Assembly: GCA_965227875.1 (NCBI GenBank)
Contig: OZ245783.1
Location: 4,402,001-4,466,000, forward strand
Direction: 5' to 3'
DNA: 64,000 nt
Origin: G965227875 sp965227875
Lineage (GTDB): Bacteria > Pseudomonadota > Alphaproteobacteria > Rhizobiales > JAJFHC01
The position numbers were made by a program, and so were the translations under genes. Positions 25,832 to 33,022 of the stretch are shown in pieces (positions within the stretch are counted from its first letter, which is position 1; every line of letters begins with the position of its first letter). The notes under the pieces are model-generated. The model did no database searches. It worked only from the letters and a program-made list of their open reading frames with translations, and was not told where the DNA came from.

Positions 25832-27121
25832 ATGTCCGTAGCGTCCATCGAACCAACCGCATCGTCTGGTCCCATTCTGACCGCGGACGGCAAGCCCCTG
25901 AAGGCGAGCCTGCAGAAATCCCTGAGACAGGCCAAGCTCAAGGCCGCCGGTCTCGTCCTGATCCCGTTCCTCTTTCTTCTTTTCACCTTCGTCCTGCCGG
26001 TTCTCGACCTGATGAAATGGAGCGTCGACGACACGCTCGTCAATGACGTGTACCCCCGGACCTTCGCCGCCTATGAACAATGGGACGGGAAGGAACTGCC
26101 CGGAGAGCCGCTCTTCGAGGCGATGTACAAGGATATCGCGGAAGCCGACGGCCTCGAGATCGGCCAGACGTCGACCCGCATGAACTACGAGAAGTCGCGC
26201 TGGAAGAGCCTGATGAAGGTCTCCAAGCGCAAGATCGACAGGCATGCCAAGGCCAACCCGGATTTCGCCGGCCCCTACAAGGAGGTCATGCTCGACGTCC
26301 ACAAGCGCTGGGGCGACGTCGAGTTCTGGCAATCCCTCGCCGCCATGAAGAACCGCTATACCGCCGGTTATTATCTCAACGCGGTCGATCTGAAATACAA
26401 CCACGAACGCGAGATCGTCGCGCAACCGGAAAACCGGAGCATCTACAAGATGTTGTGGGTTCGCACGCTGTGGATCAGCCTGCTCGTGACGCTCGCCTGT
26501 CTCGTTCTCGGCTATCCTGTCGCACATCTCCTCGCGACGCTGCCGCTGCGTCACTCCAACCTGCTCATGATCTGCGTGCTGATGCCGTTCTGGACGTCGC
26601 TCCTGGTGCGTATCGTCGCGTGGATGATCATGCTCCAGCAACAGGGGGTGGTGAACGACACGCTTGTGGCGACGGGACTCATAGATGACGAGAACCGGTT
26701 GCCGATGATGTACAACTTCACCGGCACCGTCATCGTGATGACGCAGGTGCTCCTGCCCTTCATGATCCTGCCGATCTATTCGGTCATGAAAGGCATTTCG
26801 CCCGTCTACATGCGCGCGGCGCAGAACCTCGGCGCGACCCCTGCCCTGGCCTTCATCAAAGTCTACATGCCGCAGACGCTTCCCGGTGTCGGCGCCGGCG
26901 TTATCCTCGTCTTCATCGTGGCCATCGGCTACTTCATCACGCCGGAACTCGTCGGCGGCAAGGATGGCCAGATGATCGGCAACTACATCGCCTATCATCT
27001 CAAATCGAGCCTGAACTGGGGTCTGGCCGCCGCCATGGGGGCCATGCTTCTCGCCGCGATCCTCGTGCTCTACTGGGTCTATGACAAGATCGTGGGCGTC
27101 GACAACATGAAGATGGGTTGA
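25832..27121 (+). CDS. ABC transporter permease, PotB-like, with large periplasmic insertion (operon 2)
   Basis: A 429-aa inner-membrane permease. TM1 is at about 38-61, then an insertion of about 145 residues, then the core helices with EAA loop RAAQNLGATPALAFIKVYMP. The insertion resembles that of the operon 1 permease (shared YEQWDGKELP/LEQWDGKELP), so it predates the duplication. It lies four bases before the PotC-like gene. Confidence 0.9.
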   Translation: MSVASIEPTASSGPILTADGKPLKASLQKSLRQAKLKAAGLVLIPFLFLLFTFVLPVLDLMKWSVDDTLVNDVYPRTFAAYEQWDGKELPGEPLFEAMYKDIAEADGLEIGQTSTRMNYEKSRWKSLMKVSKRKIDRHAKANPDFAGPYKEVMLDVHKRWGDVEFWQSLAAMKNRYTAGYYLNAVDLKYNHEREIVAQPENRSIYKMLWVRTLWISLLVTLACLVLGYPVAHLLATLPLRHSNLLMICVLMPFWTSLLVRIVAWMIMLQQQGVVNDTLVATGLIDDENRLPMMYNFTGTVIVMTQVLLPFMILPIYSVMKGISPVYMRAAQNLGATPALAFIKVYMPQTLPGVGAGVILVFIVAIGYFITPELVGGKDGQMIGNYIAYHLKSSLNWGLAAAMGAMLLAAILVLYWVYDKIVGVDNMKMG

Positions 27122-27125
27122 TCCG

Positions 27126-28010
27126 ATGGCACTACCTTCCTATGCGTCAACCGGCCAGCGTGTCTGGCACTACACTTATCTGGCGATCTGCACTTTCGTG
27201 CTGTTCTTCCTGGTGGCGCCGCTGATCGCCGTCATACCGCTGTCGTTCACATCGAGCCCGTTTCTCAATTTCACCCCCGAGATGCTGGCGCTCGATCCGG
27301 AAGCCTTCTCGTTCCGCTGGTACAAGATCATGGTCGGTGACTGCTCCGATGCGGTCGTGACCACCGTGTGCTCCGACAAATGGATGATCGGCGCGCGGAA
27401 CAGCCTGTTCATCGCTGTCGTCGCCACGCTTCTTTCGACGTCCCTGGGAACGCTCGCTGCGCTCGGGCTGAGCCGCCAGCACATGCCGTTCCGCAAGCTG
27501 ATCATGGCGTTCATGATTTCGCCGCTGATCGTGCCGTTGATCATCACGGCCGCCGGCATGTTCTTCTTCTTCGCGAAGGTGAACCTGGTCGCGACCTATG
27601 CAGGCGTGATCATGGCGCATACGGTGCTGGGCATTCCATTCGTGGTGATCACGGTGACGGCGACCCTCGTCGGTTTCGACCAGAGCCTTACACGGGCGGC
27701 CGAGAGCCTCGGGGGCTCGCCGTCGTACAACTTCTTCAAGATCCAGTTGCCGCTGATCGCGCCTGGCGTGATTTCCGGCGCCCTCTTCGCCTTCATCACG
27801 TCCTTCGACGAGGTGGTGATCATCCTCTTCCTCGGTGGCGCGGACCAGTTGACCCTGCCGCGGCAGATGTGGGCCGGCATCCGCCAGGAAATCTCGCCGA
27901 CGATTCTCGCGGTGGCGACCATCCTGGTCATACTTTCGATTCTCCTGCTGACCACGGTCGAACTCTTGCGCAGGCGTTCCGAAAGGTTGCGGGGCCTGAG
28001 CCCGGGCTGA
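27126..28010 (+). CDS. ABC transporter permease, PotC-like (operon 2)
   Basis: A 294-aa inner-membrane permease with six hydrophobic segments and EAA loop RAAESLGGSPSYNFFKIQLP. The loop after TM1 contains two cysteines (VGDCSDAVVTTVCSD) absent from the operon 1 paralogue, a possible periplasmic disulfide. It closes transporter operon 2, with the DUF1194 gene following after about 40 bases. Confidence 0.92.
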   Translation: MALPSYASTGQRVWHYTYLAICTFVLFFLVAPLIAVIPLSFTSSPFLNFTPEMLALDPEAFSFRWYKIMVGDCSDAVVTTVCSDKWMIGARNSLFIAVVATLLSTSLGTLAALGLSRQHMPFRKLIMAFMISPLIVPLIITAAGMFFFFAKVNLVATYAGVIMAHTVLGIPFVVITVTATLVGFDQSLTRAAESLGGSPSYNFFKIQLPLIAPGVISGALFAFITSFDEVVIILFLGGADQLTLPRQMWAGIRQEISPTILAVATILVILSILLLTTVELLRRRSERLRGLSPG

Positions 28011-28052
28011 CGACACGAAAGCGTCGGTGTGTTCTGGTCGGATTCTGAGCGA

Positions 28053-28778
28053 ATGAGTCACAAGCACGGTTTTCGCAATGGCTTCGTTGCGGCTCTCGTG
28101 CTGGTGTTCCTCTTCCTCAATGGCGGGTCTGTGTTCAAGCGGACGGCCGATGCCCAGTCCCTCGAAGTCGACCTCGCTCTGGTGCTCGCCGTCGACGTTT
28201 CGTGGAGCGTGAACTACAAGGAATTCCGTCTGCAGATGCGGGGGCTGGCCAATGCCTTTCGCCGGCAGGAAATCCACGACGCGATCGCGAGCGGCGCCCT
28301 CGGACGCATCGCCGTTTCGAGCATGCAGTGGGCCGACGAATCCACGCAGATGCTGAACATTCCCTGGACGGTGATCGACAGCCGGGAATCCGCCCTCGCT
28401 TTCGCCGAAGTCCTCGAGCGTGAACCGCGCCGCTTGCCCGAAGGCGGCACGTCCATCGGCGCGGCGCTCATGTTCGCCGCCAACGCCATCGACACCGCGC
28501 CCGTGCGGCCGCTGCGCCGCGTCATCGACCTCTCGGCCGACGGTCGCCACAACAGGGGGCCGAGCGAGACCGCCGCGCGGGACCTGATCGTGTCTCGCGG
28601 CATGACGATCAACGGGCTGGCCATCCTGAACGAGTGGCCGACTCTGCATAAGTATTTCGAACGCAGGGTGGTCGGCGGTCCGTCGCATTTCGTCATCGTG
28701 TCGAATGACTACGAGGCGTTCGCCGACGCGATCTTCCGCAAGCTTCTCAAGGAAATCGTCGGTCCGGGGATTTCCTGA
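28053..28778 (+). CDS. DUF1194 family protein, von Willebrand A-like, exported
   Basis: A 241-aa protein starting at MSHKHGF with a hydrophobic leader (about 12-28) and a likely cleavage near DAQ-SLE. The next segment, DLALVLAVDVSWSVN, carries a DxSxS metal-ion-dependent adhesion-type motif. GGTSIGAALMFAANAI and LSADGRHNRG continue the VWA pattern of DUF1194. The upstream in-frame start at 28029 would only add eight residues. Function is unknown. It is placed between transporter operon 2 and creatinase. Confidence 0.82.
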   Translation: MSHKHGFRNGFVAALVLVFLFLNGGSVFKRTADAQSLEVDLALVLAVDVSWSVNYKEFRLQMRGLANAFRRQEIHDAIASGALGRIAVSSMQWADESTQMLNIPWTVIDSRESALAFAEVLEREPRRLPEGGTSIGAALMFAANAIDTAPVRPLRRVIDLSADGRHNRGPSETAARDLIVSRGMTINGLAILNEWPTLHKYFERRVVGGPSHFVIVSNDYEAFADAIFRKLLKEIVGPGIS

Positions 28779-28879
28779 TCCCGACCGTGTCGTGAACATG
28801 GCGCGGATGTCGCGAATGCGCTTGACGTCTGGTCCCTCCCCCGCCCAAGAAACCGGAGACTGAACCTGGAGACGATCTC

Positions 28880-30106
28880 ATGACCAATGTCGACGACATG
28901 CTGCACCTGACACAGTGGGAAAACGGCGAAAAGTCGTGGTCGCCCTTCTCGGACACCGAGATGGGCCGGCGGCAGTCGGACATGCGCGGATGGATGGCGG
29001 AAAAGGACGTCGATGCCGCGATTTTCACGTCCTACCATTGCGTCAACTACTACTCCGGCTGGCTCTACTGCTATTTCGGCCGGAAGTACGCCATGGTGAT
29101 CACCCATGCGGACGCCACGACGGTGTCCGCCGGCATCGATGGCGGCCAGCCCTGGCGCCGGACCTTCGGCGACAACCTCGTCTATACGGACTGGAAGCGC
29201 GGAAACTATTTCGACGCCCTGAAACAGCTTGTCGGCAAGGCCCGCCGGATCGGCATCGAGTTCGACCACGTCACACTCGAGTTCCGCGCCCAGCTCGGCG
29301 ATGCGTTTCCCGGCGTCGAGTTCGTCGATGTCTCGGCCCCGTCCATGTGGATGCGCACCATCAAGTCGGACGAGGAGCAGAAGATCATCCGCGAGGGCGC
29401 GCGGATCTGCGACGTAGGCGGACAGGCCTGTTTCGATGCCATTCGCGCCGGCGTCTCGGAGCATGAAGTCGCCCTAGCCGCCACCGCCGCGATGGTGCGC
29501 GAGATCGCAGGCTCCTTCCCGTTCGTCGAACTCATGGACACCTGGACCTGGTTCCAGTCCGGCATCAATACCGACGGTGCGCACAACCCGGTGACCAACC
29601 GGACCCTGCAAGCGGGCGACATTCTCTCGCTCAACACCTTCCCGATGATTTTCGGATACTACACGGCGCTTGAACGGACGCTTTTCTGCGAGCGTATCGA
29701 CGAGACCAGCCTCGGGTTCTGGAACAAGAACGTCGCCGTCCATGAGCGCGGCCTGGAACTCCTGCGGCCGGGCGCGCGCTGCTGCGACATCGCCGCGGAA
29801 CTCAACGAGATGTATCGCAGCTGGGACCTGCTGAAGTACCGGTCCTTCGGCTACGGCCATTCCTTCGGCGTGCTCTGCCACTATTACGGGCGCGAAGCCG
29901 GGGTCGAGTTGCGCGAGGATGTCGAAACCGTGCTCGAACCCGGTATGGTCGTGTCGATGGAGCCGATGATCATGATCCCGGATGGCCGCCCGGGCGCTGG
30001 CGGATACCGCGAACACGACATTCTCATCCTGACCGAGGATGGCGCGGAGAACATCACCGGGTTCCCGTATGGCCCGGAACACAACATCGTGCCGGCCCGG
30101 TCCTAG
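28880..30106 (+). CDS. Creatinase (creatine amidinohydrolase)
   Basis: Hydrolyses creatine to sarcosine and urea. The 408-aa protein has the two-domain creatinase/aminopeptidase P fold. It is extremely close to Pseudomonas creatinase as I remember it: FTSYHCVNYYSGWLYCYFGR, IDGGQPWRRT, LMDTWTWFQSGINTDGAHNP and EPGMVVSMEPMIM. H235 corresponds to the catalytic His232 of the Pseudomonas enzyme. True M24 peptidase metal ligands are not complete, as expected for creatinase. No creatininase or sarcosine oxidase gene is in the window. It is followed after 24 bases by a flavoprotein oxidase gene and may share its transcript. Confidence 0.9.
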   Translation: MTNVDDMLHLTQWENGEKSWSPFSDTEMGRRQSDMRGWMAEKDVDAAIFTSYHCVNYYSGWLYCYFGRKYAMVITHADATTVSAGIDGGQPWRRTFGDNLVYTDWKRGNYFDALKQLVGKARRIGIEFDHVTLEFRAQLGDAFPGVEFVDVSAPSMWMRTIKSDEEQKIIREGARICDVGGQACFDAIRAGVSEHEVALAATAAMVREIAGSFPFVELMDTWTWFQSGINTDGAHNPVTNRTLQAGDILSLNTFPMIFGYYTALERTLFCERIDETSLGFWNKNVAVHERGLELLRPGARCCDIAAELNEMYRSWDLLKYRSFGYGHSFGVLCHYYGREAGVELREDVETVLEPGMVVSMEPMIMIPDGRPGAGGYREHDILILTEDGAENITGFPYGPEHNIVPARS

Positions 30107-30130
30107 ACGGGACACTGGCCGGGTGAGCCG

Positions 30131-31525
30131 ATGACCGGGACAGATCAGGATCTCGCCGCCATACTGGCCGGCATGTTCGGTGCGGACGCCGTGTGGTCGG
30201 GCGAACGCATCGCCTCGCTCGACCCTGGTTTCCATGCCGACAACCTCGCTGCGGGCGTGCTGGTCAGCCCCGGTTCGACGGCGGTGGTGGCCGCTCTCGT
30301 CGCGTTCTGCCGGGACCGCGGCGTGGGCATCGTGCCCCAGGGCGGCAGGACGGGCCTCGCCGGCGCAGCCGCGTCCCGCGAAGGCCAGGTTCTCCTGTCC
30401 ACGCAGCGGTTGAACCGGATCGAGACGATAGACGCGCAGAGCGGCGTCGCGATCGTCGGTGCCGGCGTCAGGCTTGCCGAACTCGACGACGCGGCCCGGG
30501 CACATGGACTTTCCGCCGGCATCGACCTCGCGGCGCGCGACAGCGCCACACTCGGAGGCATGGCGTCGACTAATGCCGGCGGCATGGAAGCGTTCCGCAA
30601 CGGCATCATGCGCCATCGCATCCTCGGGCTTGAAGCCGTCATGGCGGACGGCACGGTCCTCTCGGACCTCAAGCTGGTGCGCAAGGCAAACGAGGGATAC
30701 GACGTCAAGCAGTTGCTGATCGGTGCGGAAGGCACGCTCGGGATCATAACCAGACTGAGCCTGCTGCTGGAGCCTCTGCGCGAGCAGGACAGCACCTGTC
30801 TCCTCGCCTGCGCCAACGTTTCGGCCGCCCTGTCGGTCGTTTCCGACGTCCGGTCCGCGCCCACACTGTCGCTCCTGCGGGCGGAAGCGATGTGGCCGGA
30901 CTACTACGCGGTGACTGCCCGTCAGCTCCAGCTCGACAAACTTGCCGGTTTCGGGCCTGCCGGCCTCTTTCTCATTCTGGAAACCGCCGGTGACGACGGG
31001 GAAGCCCTTGAAGACCTGCTCGGCCGCGCGATCGAGGACGGACGGCTGAGCGACGCCCTGCTCGCCAAGAACGATGGCGAACGCCGCGACATGTGGCTCG
31101 TGCGCGAGGACTCCTGGGCGGTGACGCGCCAGTATGCCCACGGCGTGTCCTATGACATCTCGGTTCCCGGCGGCCAGGTCGATGCCTACATGCGAGGTCT
31201 CGAAGGGCGGATCGCCCGGATCGATCCCGACCTGCACATATTCGCGATTTCCCATCTGGTCGACGGCAACATCCATCTCTACATCGCCGCCGACCGTCCC
31301 TTTCCCGAATCGGTTGCCCGGGTGTCCGGGGCGGTTTTCGATGGTCTCGTCGACATGGGCGGCTCGATGTCGGCGGAACACGGCATAGGACTCGAGAAGA
31401 TGACGGCGCTCGCAGAGCATGGCGATCCGGGCCGTCGCGTCCTGGCCCTGCGCGTCAAGCAGGCTCTCGACCCCCAAAACATCATGAATCCCGGCAAGGT
31501 CTACCCTCCCGCGCGGACGGACTGA
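30131..31525 (+). CDS. FAD-binding oxidase, GlcD/D-2-hydroxyacid dehydrogenase type
   Basis: A 464-aa VAO-fold flavoprotein. The FAD_binding_4 domain covers about 35-175 (PQGGRTGLAGAAAS). The FAD-linked oxidase C-terminal domain covers about 205-455, with the metal-histidine segment FAISHLVDGNIHL and SAEHGIGLEK near the end. Relatives oxidise glycolate, D-lactate or D-2-hydroxyglutarate. It lies 24 bases after creatinase. It is not of the sarcosine-oxidase (DAO) family, so it would not directly oxidise the creatinase product. Confidence 0.88.
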   Translation: MTGTDQDLAAILAGMFGADAVWSGERIASLDPGFHADNLAAGVLVSPGSTAVVAALVAFCRDRGVGIVPQGGRTGLAGAAASREGQVLLSTQRLNRIETIDAQSGVAIVGAGVRLAELDDAARAHGLSAGIDLAARDSATLGGMASTNAGGMEAFRNGIMRHRILGLEAVMADGTVLSDLKLVRKANEGYDVKQLLIGAEGTLGIITRLSLLLEPLREQDSTCLLACANVSAALSVVSDVRSAPTLSLLRAEAMWPDYYAVTARQLQLDKLAGFGPAGLFLILETAGDDGEALEDLLGRAIEDGRLSDALLAKNDGERRDMWLVREDSWAVTRQYAHGVSYDISVPGGQVDAYMRGLEGRIARIDPDLHIFAISHLVDGNIHLYIAADRPFPESVARVSGAVFDGLVDMGGSMSAEHGIGLEKMTALAEHGDPGRRVLALRVKQALDPQNIMNPGKVYPPARTD

Positions 31526-31673
31526 CGTCGCGAGCGCCGGTGTCGGTGCCGTGATGCAAAAATATCACTGCACTGCACAATCGATTTTTTCCGTATTTAC
31601 CAATATTTAGACTGGATGTACCTTTTCGGTAGGGAAGGTGTTGCCGGATAATAACGCCCGGCACAGGGGATGG

Positions 31674-33020
31674 ATGGCTGCGGGACGTTTCACGAGCATG
31701 AAGGCGGTGTTCGCCTCGTTGGCGTTACTCGCTGTGGTTTGGTCCGTGCCGGCTTCGGCGCAAACGTCGTCGCAGGTCGAAGCCAGACGCCAGGCGCTCT
31801 ACTCGCAGATACTCGTCCAGCCCGACAACCTTGATGCATCGTTCGAGTACGCCATTCTCTCCGTGAAAGTGGGCGACTACGAAGGCGCCATCGCAACGCT
31901 CGAGCGCATGCTGATCTATTCCCCCGGCCTGCCGAGGGTCCAGCTCGAACTCGGTGTTCTCTATTTCAGGCTTGCGTCCTACCAGACTGCCGAATTCTAC
32001 CTGCGTGCCGCGATCTCGGGGCCGGATGTCCCCGATGAGGTGCGCACGCGCGTGTCGCTCTACCTGGATGCGATCGCCGCAGCCACGGAGACCACCAAGC
32101 TCACGACGTCCATTTTCGTCGGCGCGCGCTGGCAGAGCAATGCCAATCTCGGACCCGGCACCCGCGACATCACGCTGAACGGCCTGCCGTTCCTGCTTGA
32201 CGAGACGGCCACGGAGAAATCCGACTACAATCTCTTCGCGGCCGCGAATTTCCATCACGTCTACGACCTTGAGAACCAGGGGGACCGGATCGAGACCGAC
32301 CTTCTGGTCTACGGCTCGTTCTACAACGCCGAGACCCAGCTCGACACCCAGTTGGCCGAACTGACCATCGGCCCGTCGTTCAACCTGCGGCGGATCGATA
32401 TCGAGAATACATATCTCGGCGTCTACGCCATCGGAAACGGCATCTTCCTCGACGACATCTTCCACTTCGGCAGCGTCGGCGCCGGGGTCAAGATCGCGTC
32501 CAACCCGTCCGTGCGCACCAAGATCGCGGCCAAGGCCGAGTATCGCCACAAACGGTTCAACAACACCGCGAAGCGGCCGAACGCGCGCCTGCGCGACGGG
32601 TTCGAGGTTCGAGGCGTGGCTTCGACGAGTTACCGCCTGACCGAAAGCCTGACCATCGAGGCGGTGATCCGCGGCTCGTACGAGTCGGCCGATGCCGACT
32701 ACCTCACGAACCTCGAGTATGGCGGATACCTGGCCGCGACCCAGGTGTTCGGAGCCCCGTTCGGGATTTCCGATCTCGACTGGGCCATCAACCTCTCGGG
32801 CGGCTATCTGGAACGGCACTACGACGCGCCCGATCCCACGATCAACGCCGCCGAAAAACAGGAGGACAAGGAATACTGGGCCCGCGCCACCCTGAACATC
32901 CCGCTGGCCGCCTGGCTGTCCTTCATGCCGCAGGCGGAGTACCGGAAGGTCGAGTCCAATTACGACATCAGGGCGTTCGACAATTATTCCGCCATCGTCG
33001 GCTTTTTCGTGAGGTTCTGA
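31674..33020 (+). CDS. TPR/beta-barrel outer-membrane protein, Slam-like (type XI secretion candidate)
   Basis: A predicted outer-membrane translocon of about 448 aa. The signal peptide (MKAVFASLALLAVVWS..., cleaved near ASA-Q) is followed by two or three TPR units (QPDNLDASFEYAILSVKVGD, GLPRVQLELGVLYFRLASYQ). About 320 residues of alternating beta-strand character end in a terminal aromatic residue (IVGFFVRF). This N-terminal TPR plus DUF560-like barrel is the Slam layout. The ATG at 31674 has AGGGG upstream; ATG 31698 and GTG 31638 are alternatives. It is separated by two bases from the FecR-domain gene, which implies coupling. The Slam assignment is from architecture, not a search. Confidence 0.7.
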   Translation: MAAGRFTSMKAVFASLALLAVVWSVPASAQTSSQVEARRQALYSQILVQPDNLDASFEYAILSVKVGDYEGAIATLERMLIYSPGLPRVQLELGVLYFRLASYQTAEFYLRAAISGPDVPDEVRTRVSLYLDAIAAATETTKLTTSIFVGARWQSNANLGPGTRDITLNGLPFLLDETATEKSDYNLFAAANFHHVYDLENQGDRIETDLLVYGSFYNAETQLDTQLAELTIGPSFNLRRIDIENTYLGVYAIGNGIFLDDIFHFGSVGAGVKIASNPSVRTKIAAKAEYRHKRFNNTAKRPNARLRDGFEVRGVASTSYRLTESLTIEAVIRGSYESADADYLTNLEYGGYLAATQVFGAPFGISDLDWAINLSGGYLERHYDAPDPTINAAEKQEDKEYWARATLNIPLAAWLSFMPQAEYRKVESNYDIRAFDNYSAIVGFFVRF

Positions 33021-33022
33021 CC

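Noticed and set aside
27147..28799. 550-codon minus-strand frame
   Set aside because: It is antisense to the PotC-like permease and DUF1194 genes and rich in Arg, His and Glu runs without a fold.
28880..30106. Xaa-Pro aminopeptidase (M24)
   Set aside because: Sequence blocks match creatinase almost word for word, including the TDGAHNPVT active-site region.
29474..31477. 667-codon minus-strand frame
   Set aside because: It is antisense to creatinase and the GlcD-like gene, with His/Arg/Gly/Ala-rich composition typical of a shadow frame.
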